This document shows positions 34,736 through 44,087 of a stretch of DNA of 64,000 nucleotides, in pieces; positions within the stretch are counted from its first letter, which is position 1, and every line of letters starts with the position of its first letter. This DNA is from Fluviicola sp. (GTDB lineage: Bacteria > Bacteroidota > Bacteroidia > Flavobacteriales_D > Crocinitomicaceae), in assembly GCA_002734085.1 (NCBI GenBank), contig NVXV01000001.1, positions 485,000 through 548,999 of the forward strand, given 5' to 3'. The notes beneath the pieces are model-generated. The model did no database searches. It had not been told where the DNA came from and saw only the letters and a list, made by a program, of their open reading frames with translations. The translations under genes were made by a program, and so were the position numbers.

Positions 34736-37002
34736 ATGCGAGCAACACGTTTGTTAATACTGGTCATTACCTCGTAAGGTATCGTTCCTAAATGTTTTGA
34801 AAAAGTTTCCATATCGATATGGTCACCGATAATTTCTACCTCATCTCCCGCTTCGCAATCAACGTTTGAAACATCAACCATAGTCATGTCCATACATACA
34901 TTTCCAACAACGGGGCAATGCTTACCATTAATAAACACTTTACCAACGCCATTACTCAAATTACGTCGGAAACCATCTGCATATCCAATTCTAAGTGTCG
35001 CGATTTTAATTTCGTTGTCCACTTTATAAGACCTACCGTAGCCGACAGTTTCTCCTGCTTTTAAAGTTTTTATTTGAGAAATAGTAGTTTTCCATTTCAT
35101 TGAAGGCAATAGTACGTTTTCTTTTGCGGTAGAGGTGTAGCCAAAAACACCAATTCCAAGTCGAACCATATCAAAGCTTGCGGTGTCACCAAATTTACTT
35201 GCGCCTTCACTATTTAAAATGTGAAACAAAACCCTATATGAAAACACTTTTTCAACTGCTTCTTTTATGTTTTGAAATTGTTGAATTTGATTTTCCGTAT
35301 AGGCTGAATCTGTATTGTCGGCATCAGCAAGATGTGAATAAACACTTTTTACTTTAATCTCTTGCTGATTCCTTAAATATTCAAGTAACTCAGGAAGGTC
35401 TTCAGCATCGAACCCTAATCGGTTCATTCCAGTTTCGAACGTTAAGTGAATTGGGTATTCCGACAATCCTTCTTTCAAAAGATGTTCTCTAAACGCAATA
35501 AGGTTTTTCATATCGAAAATAGAAGGTTCGAGACAAAACTTGGTGATATCGTCAAATGCATTTTGCTCCGTGTTCATCACTAATATGGGAAGTTGGATTC
35601 CTTTTTCACGAAGTGTTGTTCCTTCATCGGTATAAGCCACGCCCAAATAATCGACACCAATTTGTTGCAAAAAGTGAGGAATATTTACATCACCTGTTCC
35701 ATAAGACGAGGCTTTAACCATCACTAATACCTGTGTATTGGGTTGCAACTTAGCTTGAATAAGATCAATATTGTGCTTTACAGCTTTTAAGTCAAATTCT
35801 ACCCACGTCTCATGTTTTCTGTTTTTGAATTGTTTAACTAACTCTTTTAGTGGAGAGTCGTAAGGGCCTTTGAACAAGATGCTTACTCCTTTTAACTCCT
35901 TAAGTTCTTTTGGGATAGTCGTATCTTTGATAATAAAAAATTCATCAGGCTTATAGCTCTCCACCAAAGATAAAATCTGTTCTTTTCTTTCTGTATTTAG
36001 GCTGGATAAATCCAGTACTACAACTTTTTTCTGTCTTTCATCAGAAGAAAACTGGTATTCCAATGACTGCTCCAATGCATCAATGTCAATATTGTAGGTG
36101 TCATTAATAATCAAATTGTCATTTTGACCTTCAAACACCTCTAATCGATCTGATAATTTAGGAAGCGACTTGATTTTTTCTAAAAGTTCAGATTTAGATA
36201 CACCTAAGAAAGTAGCTACAAATAGCGCTAACGTTATGTTTTTTGCAAAAGGACTATCTGAAGGTCTAAATTCATCCCACGCTTCGATCTCCGTTAATTC
36301 CGCATTGATTTTACTTCGTCGAAGTGTGCTGTATTCTTCATTCAATGCAAAAGTAATATTCGCGTGTTTAAACAATTTGAGGTGTTCGGCGTTATGTTGT
36401 TTTTTAGATTCAAAATTATCCTCATAATTTTTCCCTACACCTGTAAAAACACCCAAGGTTGGAGAAATCATTTCTTCTAGCTTAGTCATCTCATCAGGGT
36501 GGGAAATGTCGGCTTCAATAATTGCAAAATCATGCTTTTCAGTCATTTCTAGGAGAGAAATTGCAACACCTAACTGAGAGTTATAGCTTTTTGGACTACG
36601 GACGACCTTATAATGGTCTTTAATTAAGAAATACAGCCACTCTTTAATCATTGTTTTTCCTAAACTCCCAGTAACTGCTAAGACAGGATAAGAAAATTGA
36701 TTCCTGTGGTACTTAGCAATAGTTTGAAGGGCACATAGTGTATCCTCAACTTTGATTATGCAAGTGTCGTTTGGTAATTCGACCTCTTCACTAACAACAA
36801 AACAACGCACTCCTTTGTCATACGCTCTTTGACAGAAAATATGACCATTTCTCTTATTCTGAAGTGCAAAAAATACTCCTGCACGATTAGAGGTGATCAT
36901 TCTTGTATCGTAAATGAGAATATCAACTTTCCCATTCACATCCCTGAGGATTTCACCATCAACAATGGTCGCTATTTCTTTGTTTGTGAGTCCTAGTTTC
37001 AA
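34723..37002 (-). CDS. MurF-like/alanine racemase fusion protein
   Basis: A 759-residue cell-wall enzyme fusion typical of Bacteroidota. Residues about 1-390 are a Mur ligase: VLAVTGSLGKTMIKEW (ATP loop), YNSQLGVAISLLEM, FAIIEADISHPDEM and LIINDTYNIDIDAL. Residues about 395-759 are alanine racemase: VLVMVKASSYGTGD with the PLP Lys, TGMNRLGFD, SVYSHLADAD, MVRLGIGVFGYT, GETVGYGRSY (catalytic Tyr region) and GNVCMDMTMVDV. It starts at TTG 37002, which overlaps the tdk stop as TTGA, so translation is probably coupled. The Mur half deviates from classical MurF, and whether it still ligates D-Ala-D-Ala is open. Confidence 0.93.
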   Translation of the reverse strand: MKLGLTNKEIATIVDGEILRDVNGKVDILIYDTRMITSNRAGVFFALQNKRNGHIFCQRAYDKGVRCFVVSEEVELPNDTCIIKVEDTLCALQTIAKYHRNQFSYPVLAVTGSLGKTMIKEWLYFLIKDHYKVVRSPKSYNSQLGVAISLLEMTEKHDFAIIEADISHPDEMTKLEEMISPTLGVFTGVGKNYEDNFESKKQHNAEHLKLFKHANITFALNEEYSTLRRSKINAELTEIEAWDEFRPSDSPFAKNITLALFVATFLGVSKSELLEKIKSLPKLSDRLEVFEGQNDNLIINDTYNIDIDALEQSLEYQFSSDERQKKVVVLDLSSLNTERKEQILSLVESYKPDEFFIIKDTTIPKELKELKGVSILFKGPYDSPLKELVKQFKNRKHETWVEFDLKAVKHNIDLIQAKLQPNTQVLVMVKASSYGTGDVNIPHFLQQIGVDYLGVAYTDEGTTLREKGIQLPILVMNTEQNAFDDITKFCLEPSIFDMKNLIAFREHLLKEGLSEYPIHLTFETGMNRLGFDAEDLPELLEYLRNQQEIKVKSVYSHLADADNTDSAYTENQIQQFQNIKEAVEKVFSYRVLFHILNSEGASKFGDTASFDMVRLGIGVFGYTSTAKENVLLPSMKWKTTISQIKTLKAGETVGYGRSYKVDNEIKIATLRIGYADGFRRNLSNGVGKVFINGKHCPVVGNVCMDMTMVDVSNVDCEAGDEVEIIGDHIDMETFSKHLGTIPYEVMTSINKRVARIYLR

Positions 37003-37574
37003 TGTGCAATTTTATTATAACAAGAACGACATAACGGTTCATATTCATCAACAGCGCCAACGAGAACTTGTTCTTTTTCTTTGCTTTTTCGGTGCGAAAA
37101 CTGTGCTAGATTTCCGCAGGACATGCATATAGCATGCACTTTTGTAACATATTCGGCAGAAGCTAACAAATTTGGAATGGGTCCAAATGGATTTCCTTGA
37201 AAATCCATGTCTAATCCAGCACAAACAACACGAACACCTTTTGAGGCAAGTTCGTTGACAACATTAACGACGTCCATATCAAAAAACTGGGCTTCGTCAA
37301 TGGCCACAATTCTTTCTTTTTTCCAATGGCCTAATATCTCTTTAGACGAGTCGATTTGAATTGCTTCAAAGCTAATTCCATTGTGACTAACAACATTTTC
37401 TTCACTATACCGACGGTCAATTTTTGGCTTGAATAAAAGCAATTCTTGGTTCGCGAATTTTGCTCTTCTCAGTCTTCTGATCAACTCCTCAGTTTTCCCA
37501 GAAAACATCGATCCACAAATTACTTCTACCCAACCGTGTCGTTTACCGTCTTCAGGGAATTGTTCTAAAAACAT
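36999..37574 (-). CDS. tdk: Thymidine kinase
   Basis: A 191-residue type II thymidine kinase of the salvage pathway (thymidine to dTMP). It shows the P-loop GSMFSGKTEELIRRLRRAK, Walker B IVAIDEAQFFD, the lid motif SAEYVTKVHAICMSCGNLA, and two zinc-binding CxxC pairs (CMSC and CRSC). The dinucleotide-binding region VCAGLDMDFQGNPFG is complete. It is first in an operon with murF-alr, overlapping by four bases. Confidence 0.96.
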   Translation of the reverse strand: MFLEQFPEDGKRHGWVEVICGSMFSGKTEELIRRLRRAKFANQELLLFKPKIDRRYSEENVVSHNGISFEAIQIDSSKEILGHWKKERIVAIDEAQFFDMDVVNVVNELASKGVRVVCAGLDMDFQGNPFGPIPNLLASAEYVTKVHAICMSCGNLAQFSHRKSKEKEQVLVGAVDEYEPLCRSCYNKIAH

Positions 37575-37595
37575 TGCTTGTATTTTGATTTACCT

Positions 37596-37603
37596 CAAAT
37601 GTA
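37596..37603 (-). promoter_or_regulatory. -7 box (TACATTTG on minus) for tdk
   Basis: CAAATGTA on the + strand reads TACATTTG on the minus strand, 22 bases before the tdk ATG at 37574. The -33 element is unclear. Confidence 0.45.
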
Positions 37604-37676
37604 AGTGAAAGGAAAATCTTAATTGAAGGAATTAAGAAGAAGAAATTAAAAGTTATTCACGAAAAATGAATTTAAA

Positions 37677-39251
37677 TTATTTGATGACGACAACAGAAAT
37701 GGTATCAGAACTTGGAAAACGACTGAACCAAAAGAGTCTATTTTCTTTATTTGGCTTGCCCCAGTATCTGTCGAAATACTGAGCAGCTTGAGCTGAATAC
37801 CCATTTACAGATTTTAAATTAAGTGATTGAGCCGCCAACATCGCATCGAGTTGATAGTGATGCCCTGGGTCTTTTAACTCTTTGGGTTCATAAGAAATAA
37901 CGGTTCCCTCAGGAAGGTGATCCATTTTTTCTACAAGGTGATTATGCCGAGCTTGAGCTTCTGATTTCGAAAAACGATATGCGGAGTCAAACTTGATGTA
38001 GTTGTCAATGGTTAACAATGGTAAAATCAGTATAAAAACTAAAAAACCAGAAATTCGCCATTTTTTTATTAAAAACAGAAGAACTGTGGAAAAGGATAAT
38101 CCAAAAAATAGAAGCTCAACATTTATTATTCTTGTTAGAGATCGCATTGCTGAAAAACCGGGTAACTGATGTACTAAAAAGTAAATAGAATAGTTGTCTA
38201 TTCTCAGGAAAATTATAAAAGTTAAACACCCAGTTAGCAAGACTAAATAGTGTTCTTTTGATAAAAAGTTACTCCTTCCGAACCATCTTTTAAAAAGAAA
38301 AAGAAATGATAGAACGAAAAAAAGAATTACAAGCCATCCTGGAAAAATAAAGTGATCCCAAAATGCAGGATGACTTTTTCCAATAAATTCTTCCAGAGGT
38401 CTATGAATCAATGTTCCAGGCGATGAAGATAAATAGCTTTTTATACTTGGCAAACTGTGACTGATTTCACTGAATGTATGCATATCAGCATATTGTGACC
38501 TGCGAAGATAAGGGGCGAATAACTTATATAGCAACAATAGGTTTACTAAAATTGATATAGAATATAGAATTAACGTCTTTTTGCTTTTTAGGGAATTCCA
38601 TAAAGGTTTGTAATTGGAATAAATGATGACCCCAAAGATTATTAAAAATGGAATTACGGATAAAAAACCCAAGTAAATACCACAATAAAATTGGTACACT
38701 AACATGGTTATTGAAAAGGCGAAATACTTCCAATTTAGATGTTTTCTCCATAACAATAGTCCTAAAATCATTAATGGGATAGCAAACCTTGGAAAGGTTT
38801 GAGCATGATTCATTTGGGAAGCTAAGCCGACAGAAAAAGCAAATATAAAGGCAGATAGCCCAGCAATCCATTTGTTATTAAGCAGGTAGTCGGAAAGTTT
38901 ATATGCGGCCCAATAGTTTAATAATGCCATTAAAATAGCCCAACACTGGAAGGAAGTAAAAATAGTTAACCCAAAAGTTCTGAAAATCATATAAAAAGGA
39001 GCACTTCCTAATAAGTTATCAGACATAGAAATGACTTCAGCTTCAGGGTACATATAATTAGCACTCCAGAAATCATCTGTTACACCCATAAAATAATGGT
39101 TTACATGCTCCAACAAATACATGTTAAATCGAGTGTCGCCTAGATCTCCAGGTAGAAATTGAAATGAATAGCCAAGATATGGAAAAACACTAATGATAAG
39201 GCCCACTAAAAGTGGTATAACAAATGAACTGAATGATACAATTTTATTCAT
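37677..39251 (-). CDS. Multi-pass membrane protein, GT-C-like, unknown function
   Basis: A 524-residue inner-membrane protein with roughly 11-12 helices, followed by a soluble tail from about 430. The first loop (FLPGDLGDTRFNMYLLEHVNHY) carries an Asp-rich stretch in the place where GT-C enzymes have their catalytic acid. The pattern AFSVGLASQMNHAQTFPRFAIPLMILGLLLW is also seen in uncharacterised Bacteroidota GT-C-like proteins. It is last in an operon with the MBL hydrolase and a lipoprotein, and its start overlaps the lipoprotein gene by 8 bases. No activity can be assigned with confidence. Confidence 0.65.
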   Translation of the reverse strand: MNKIVSFSSFVIPLLVGLIISVFPYLGYSFQFLPGDLGDTRFNMYLLEHVNHYFMGVTDDFWSANYMYPEAEVISMSDNLLGSAPFYMIFRTFGLTIFTSFQCWAILMALLNYWAAYKLSDYLLNNKWIAGLSAFIFAFSVGLASQMNHAQTFPRFAIPLMILGLLLWRKHLNWKYFAFSITMLVYQFYCGIYLGFLSVIPFLIIFGVIIYSNYKPLWNSLKSKKTLILYSISILVNLLLLYKLFAPYLRRSQYADMHTFSEISHSLPSIKSYLSSSPGTLIHRPLEEFIGKSHPAFWDHFIFPGWLVILFFVLSFLFLFKRWFGRSNFLSKEHYLVLLTGCLTFIIFLRIDNYSIYFLVHQLPGFSAMRSLTRIINVELLFFGLSFSTVLLFLIKKWRISGFLVFILILPLLTIDNYIKFDSAYRFSKSEAQARHNHLVEKMDHLPEGTVISYEPKELKDPGHHYQLDAMLAAQSLNLKSVNGYSAQAAQYFDRYWGKPNKENRLFWFSRFPSSDTISVVVIK

Positions 39252-40236
39252 CGAAGGTATATTTTAATCTTACCTCTTTAATTGGATCTTTAAATAATGA
39301 ATCCCTTGACTTAAAAGAAGAAATAAATACTGGTAGACCATCTTTATAATCAATCTTTGAAACAACACGCTCAATAAAATCGTTTGGTTCAACTATTAAA
39401 CTATCAATAAAACCAGTAGTTCTCCCGCTTTCATCGTAGATAAAAGTTCTTCTGTTTTCAAATCCGTTATTAAAAGATGAGCGCTGGTAAATACAATCGT
39501 TTTCAAAATATTTACTAGTAGATAATTGTTCTTTTTCTACCATGTTTTTTATTCTAAATGATTCAATGTGTTTGGAAGGAATACCGTAGAAATACTTGTT
39601 TTTTTCTGGATTCTCGAACATTTGATCAATAAAGTGAACATTCCAATTTGCTGAATCTGTAAGGAATATATGTCTTTCCTTATCTGCACTTAGTGTGTTT
39701 GTGTATTGAATAGTACAACTATCTTTTTTATCAAATTTTAGCCTCAGATACTTTTGTGCATTTTGTAAAGTAGAAAAGATAGGAAGAAAATCATTGCCTT
39801 CATAGATAACTTTATTTGTTACGTTAGGAAGAGAATAACCTAAGCTATCTTTTTCCTGCCGATATCTAAACCACTGCTCTTCTATTTCTATTTCTTCCGA
39901 GAATTCTTTAATATAAATTGTGCTCAACTGTCCTTTTGAAAAGCTCACTTCATATATTGTTGATGGAACTGTATCTTGAAAAACGGAATCTTCTTTGAAC
40001 CCAAATTCATGAATGGATATTTGAATTTTTTGAATGCCCTTCTTCAAAGTAATGGAATCATTTATCCAAATTGGAAAACTAATATTCTTGATTTCATCAG
40101 GAGTAAAAAACTCCCAGTCTATTACTCCTTTATTTACGGGAGGAGTTTTGACTATTGCATTAGGCTTTGATATTTGCTTTTCACTACAAGCAATTAATAG
40201 AGTAATTAAAAAAGAAAATAGTATTAAGTTCTTCAT
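39244..40236 (-). CDS. Predicted lipoprotein of unknown function
   Basis: A 330-residue protein beginning MKNLILFSFLITLLIACSEKQ: a lipoprotein signal with lipobox LIAC (lipidated Cys17) and Ser-Glu after it. The mature part is mostly beta and charged, with a late segment RSSFNNGFENRRTFIYDESG resembling YD- or MORN-like antiparallel repeats. I recognise no catalytic motif. It overlaps the MBL gene upstream by four bases and the GT-C-like gene downstream by eight, so all three are translated from one message. Confidence 0.72.
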   Translation of the reverse strand: MKNLILFSFLITLLIACSEKQISKPNAIVKTPPVNKGVIDWEFFTPDEIKNISFPIWINDSITLKKGIQKIQISIHEFGFKEDSVFQDTVPSTIYEVSFSKGQLSTIYIKEFSEEIEIEEQWFRYRQEKDSLGYSLPNVTNKVIYEGNDFLPIFSTLQNAQKYLRLKFDKKDSCTIQYTNTLSADKERHIFLTDSANWNVHFIDQMFENPEKNKYFYGIPSKHIESFRIKNMVEKEQLSTSKYFENDCIYQRSSFNNGFENRRTFIYDESGRTTGFIDSLIVEPNDFIERVVSKIDYKDGLPVFISSFKSRDSLFKDPIKEVRLKYTFDE

Positions 40237-41633
40237 GTACTAAAAATATCACCTTTTTTAGGAATAATCACAGAATGATGACCGTTTTCTTCTAGTTTCA
40301 ACTTAAATTTTTCTTGTACATCTCGTTCGCCATGTACAAGAAATAGTTTTTTAACCTTCCCTGCATTTTGACTTTTTAAATATAAAATCATTTCTTCATA
40401 ATCAGCATGTGCACTTAAAGAGTTAATTACTTTAATTTCAGCTTTCACCTGTTTTTCGTCTCCAAAAATAGTTACTTTTTTATCTCCATTTTGCAATTTA
40501 CCACCTAATGAGTTTGGCTCTGCGTAACCAACAAAAAGAATGGTGTTTTTAGGGTCTTCAATTCCGTGATAGATGTGATGTTTTACTCTTCCAGCATCTG
40601 CCATTCCAGCAGCGGAGATAATTACAGCAGGTGATTTCGATGCGTTCAGCTTTTGTGATTCACCTTTGTCTTTTATATAACTGAGTTTTTGAAATCCAAA
40701 AGGGTCATTTCTTGATTTTGAGAAGCGTTGAACTTCTCGTGTCAATAAATGTGAAAACTGTCTAGTGATATTGGTTGCATCGGTTGCTAAAGGACTATCT
40801 ACAAATATTTTGATATCGGGAAGTAGACCGTGAAGATCTAGTTTGTTAAGTGTGAAGACAATTTCTTGCGTTCTCCCTAAACTAAATGCGGGAATTATCA
40901 ACTTTCCTCTTTTCTCTTTTAGTGTATACAAAACAGCGTTTAATAATTCCTGTTCGGCATCAACAGTTCTATCATGTAATCGGTCGCCATACGTGGATTC
41001 ACATAATATGTAGTCTGCTTGGGGGGCTGTTTCAGGGTCTCGAATGAAAGAGGTGTTGTATCTGCCTATGTCAGCAGTATATAAAAGCGTATGTTTTTCA
41101 CTGATTTCATCTATTTCTAAATAGATTGCTGTACTACCTAATATATGCCCATTAGGAATAAAGGTTGCGTCAATGCCATCAATGATACTAACCTTCTCAT
41201 TGTTTTTTACAACCTTGAATAAATCCAATGCAATTTCAACATCCTTGTATTTGTAGAGTGGCTCATATTGATTTTCTTCGCTTCGCCCGTGTCTTTTGTT
41301 GGAATATTTTACATCTGCCTCTTGTATAAATGCACTGTCTCTCAACATTATTTCGCAGAGGGCATAAGTAGCCTCAGAGCAGAATATAGGACCCTCAAAC
41401 CCATCTTTTACTAGTTTGGGTATTAATCCTGAATGATCGATATGTGCATGGGATAGTAATATAGCGTCAATTGTTGATGGATCGATAACTTCTTCAGCAT
41501 TTAGCGAATGAGTTTCTTTTCCCAGCCCCTGATACATGCCATAATCGAGTAGAACTCTTTTATTGTCCCACAATTGAATAACAAATTTACTTCCCGTAAC
41601 GGTACCTGCCGCCCCTGCAAAAGTGATTTTCAT
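40233..41633 (-). CDS. MBL-fold, beta-CASP metallohydrolase (RNA-processing type)
   Basis: A 466-residue cytoplasmic zinc hydrolase. N-terminal GAAGTVTGSKFVIQ and ILLSHAHIDHSGLIPKL form the metallo-beta-lactamase zinc site. The beta-CASP insert has ESTYGDRLHD, IIPAFSLGRTQEIVFTL and FVDSPLATDATNI. The end has VIISAAGMADAGRVKHHI, INSLSAHADYEEMI and FLVHGERDVQEKFK, which make up the RMMBL region. This is the CPSF73/Ysh1-like bacterial family, expected to be a ribonuclease. It is first in a three-gene operon. Confidence 0.92.
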   Translation of the reverse strand: MKITFAGAAGTVTGSKFVIQLWDNKRVLLDYGMYQGLGKETHSLNAEEVIDPSTIDAILLSHAHIDHSGLIPKLVKDGFEGPIFCSEATYALCEIMLRDSAFIQEADVKYSNKRHGRSEENQYEPLYKYKDVEIALDLFKVVKNNEKVSIIDGIDATFIPNGHILGSTAIYLEIDEISEKHTLLYTADIGRYNTSFIRDPETAPQADYILCESTYGDRLHDRTVDAEQELLNAVLYTLKEKRGKLIIPAFSLGRTQEIVFTLNKLDLHGLLPDIKIFVDSPLATDATNITRQFSHLLTREVQRFSKSRNDPFGFQKLSYIKDKGESQKLNASKSPAVIISAAGMADAGRVKHHIYHGIEDPKNTILFVGYAEPNSLGGKLQNGDKKVTIFGDEKQVKAEIKVINSLSAHADYEEMILYLKSQNAGKVKKLFLVHGERDVQEKFKLKLEENGHHSVIIPKKGDIFST

Positions 41634-41712
41634 ATGGCCTGATATTTTTGGTTAAAGCTACATAAAAATGGAATATAATCATAAAGTCAATAAAACGAAA
41701 GAGTAAAGGGTA

Positions 41713-41749
41713 TAAAAAAATCCGCAAAGAATTTAAGCTTTGCGGATTT
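41713..41749 (-). terminator. Hairpin terminator of the T9SS serine protease gene
   Basis: AAATCCGCAAAG and CTTTGCGGATTT form a perfect 12-bp stem with an 8-base loop. On the minus strand it is followed by a run of T. It lies 22 bases after the protease stop. Confidence 0.88.
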
Positions 41750-41770
41750 ATAGAAACAATATATTATTTA

Positions 41771-44068
41771 TTAGTCGATAACAACTTTTTTAGTTGATAC
41801 GCCTTGATTCGTTTTTATTTGAACAATATAAACTCCTGAAGATACGTGTGACTCATTAAATTTAAAGACTTCTTTAGTACTTTCTTTTTGAGCTATTACT
41901 TTACCTGTGTAATCAACAAGAGTGATTACTTTTTTACCTTCAACGCTCACATTCACTTGGAATTGCCCATTTGATGGATTTGGGTAAATACGAATATTGT
42001 TTTCTAATAATTGCTCATCTAAGTTCGCAGTGTTTTCTGCACAGAAAGGAAATGTAATGCTATTACCAAAATCTGAATCTGCTTCGGTGAGCTCCGCCAA
42101 TAAATCTCCATTGTTAGCTCTCGTAAGCTCCATGCTTCCATCAAAGTCACAACCATTAAAAGAAGATCCGTTCAATCCATCACCATACGTATCGTCGATG
42201 ATTAGATCATAACAACCTTCTAGTAAACAGAAACTCTCTGAAACGAGTTCAGTAGTGTTTCCAGGGTTTTCATAGCCGCCACCACTGTACCAAATATCAC
42301 CGTTGGAGTCTTCGATTCTCCATGAAGTTTCGTCGGCATAACAATCCAGTGTTAAGTCCATTAAAATAGTTTCTCCTTCGATCACTGCAGTAAAGCTCGT
42401 GTTACCATCATTGTTTGAAAGATCTTCATCTACCTGCCCGCTTGGATTTGAAACACTAACATCTAGACTGTTGTTTCCATTAACTGCCCCAAAATAAGGA
42501 AGCGACACATCTTCTGATTGAAAGGTACTTAAGTTACCCGTCCAATTGATAACTTGGTTTGCTCCTCCGTTGTAACTAAATGTGATTACAGCCGAAGTAA
42601 GAGTTTGAGCACCGTTGTTTCTAATTGTAACTACAGGATAAGCAGCATCTCCACAGATTATTCCATCTGCTCCTTTAATATCACTTAGTGCCACATCGTA
42701 ATCTGATGGATCAAAATAAGGGTCATAACCGTCAATTGCAGCGTCCCCTGTGTTGTTTGGATCTAACCAATACTCTAACTGTTCTGCATTAGTACTTCCA
42801 CTAGGATTCCAGGAATTGTATACTCTACCGTACCAGTCAGGAGAATTTAAATTTTGACATGAGGCACCGCCTCCCCAAAGCTGTCCAATGATTCTTTTGT
42901 TTTGATCAAACAATGGCGAACCTGAAGAACCTCCTTCAGTGGTTGTATTTCTATCCCATGACACTTCCCAAGAACTATTAGCTTCTGATGACCCCATTGC
43001 TTGAACCGCTTGAGATGGATCGTCGTCAAATGAAATTTTCTTTATATCTCCTGAAGGATGATGAATGCTTACCGTTGAAGTAGGTGCTGCATTTGCATTG
43101 TTCCAACCAGCAAAATAGGGTGTGTGAGTTTGTGGCACAGTTCCGTTGTCAAGCCCTCCAGTAATTTCGACAAGACAAAAATCAGAAGGTGTTCTTCTCG
43201 ATCTTAAAACCGCTCCCGAAAGCGACTCAAATGAAGGAGACGAACCTGGGTTTGGACAGTTTTCAGATTGCCATTGAAAGCGGAAAACCCAACTTGTAGG
43301 ATTTGAATAACAGTGATTTGCAGTTAGTACATATGGTGTTCCATCGTTAGCTGTATTATTTATTAAAGCTCCAGAACAAAAGCCATTACCACCTGAAACA
43401 AGCATTAAAGCACTATTTCTTTGGTTTACCCAATCAGCACCATCGGGACAATTGACATTCATATTACAAGCCCCTGAGCTTCCAAATGCTTTTTCTTGGT
43501 ATTCTCCAGCTGTTCTGTAACCATGAGTTACACGACTTATTTCTACGTTTCCAATGTTGTCAGAATTAATTGCCGGAACATAATACTCTACAAAAACCTT
43601 GCTTCCTGGAACTAACTCAGAACCTAACTCACCATTATATAGGTGTTTTGATTCGAATTTTCCGAGGATAAAACTTTTATCAGAGTTGTAAATATACAAT
43701 TCGTTACCATTTGGAATTTCAGTGTTTTTGAAGGATAAATTAACTGTCTTAGCATTTGTTGCTATTACCTCTATTAACCAAATTTTATCACCATTTGGCA
43801 ATGTAAACCAAGTTCCTGAGTTATGGATATCTAAAGACGTTTCATTATTATAGCCGAACCTCCAAGGTCCAGTTCTTAGTTCATCATTGATTTCATCTTC
43901 AGCCCTTAGAGCACTAATATCTGGCTCTTGAAAAACTTTTGTGTCAATGGACTTATTGTTTTTAATGGTGTACGAATAACCCTTGGGGTTTCCACCATCT
44001 CCTTGCTGTGCTATTCCTATACTTGATAGGAAAAAAGCCACTGCAATAAAAGTATACTTCAAATTCAT
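41771..44068 (-). CDS. Secreted trypsin-like serine endopeptidase with T9SS tail
   Basis: A 765-residue exocellular protease. It has a signal peptide (to about residue 20), a beta-rich propeptide (about 21-195), and a chymotrypsin-fold catalytic domain (about 200-440) related to lysyl endopeptidases: GFCSGALINN, LTANHCYSN (His252), SDFCLVEI (Asp296) and EGGSSGSPLF (Ser382). Next come a CARDB-like adhesion domain (about 460-560), another beta domain (about 575-670) and a type A sorting domain (about 690-765, IRIYPNPSNGQFQVNVS to STKKVVID). All three catalytic residues are present. It lies 19 bases after the redoxin gene on the same strand and ends in a strong terminator. Confidence 0.92.
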   Translation of the reverse strand: MNLKYTFIAVAFFLSSIGIAQQGDGGNPKGYSYTIKNNKSIDTKVFQEPDISALRAEDEINDELRTGPWRFGYNNETSLDIHNSGTWFTLPNGDKIWLIEVIATNAKTVNLSFKNTEIPNGNELYIYNSDKSFILGKFESKHLYNGELGSELVPGSKVFVEYYVPAINSDNIGNVEISRVTHGYRTAGEYQEKAFGSSGACNMNVNCPDGADWVNQRNSALMLVSGGNGFCSGALINNTANDGTPYVLTANHCYSNPTSWVFRFQWQSENCPNPGSSPSFESLSGAVLRSRRTPSDFCLVEITGGLDNGTVPQTHTPYFAGWNNANAAPTSTVSIHHPSGDIKKISFDDDPSQAVQAMGSSEANSSWEVSWDRNTTTEGGSSGSPLFDQNKRIIGQLWGGGASCQNLNSPDWYGRVYNSWNPSGSTNAEQLEYWLDPNNTGDAAIDGYDPYFDPSDYDVALSDIKGADGIICGDAAYPVVTIRNNGAQTLTSAVITFSYNGGANQVINWTGNLSTFQSEDVSLPYFGAVNGNNSLDVSVSNPSGQVDEDLSNNDGNTSFTAVIEGETILMDLTLDCYADETSWRIEDSNGDIWYSGGGYENPGNTTELVSESFCLLEGCYDLIIDDTYGDGLNGSSFNGCDFDGSMELTRANNGDLLAELTEADSDFGNSITFPFCAENTANLDEQLLENNIRIYPNPSNGQFQVNVSVEGKKVITLVDYTGKVIAQKESTKEVFKFNESHVSSGVYIVQIKTNQGVSTKKVVID

Positions 44069-44087
44069 AGTTTTTGATTTTATAATT

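Noticed and set aside
30869..41633. A polysaccharide biosynthesis cluster from the two GT-C-like genes and asnB
   Set aside because: The genes lie on different strands, are split by tdk and murF-alr, and no other sugar-synthesis or polymerase genes are present.
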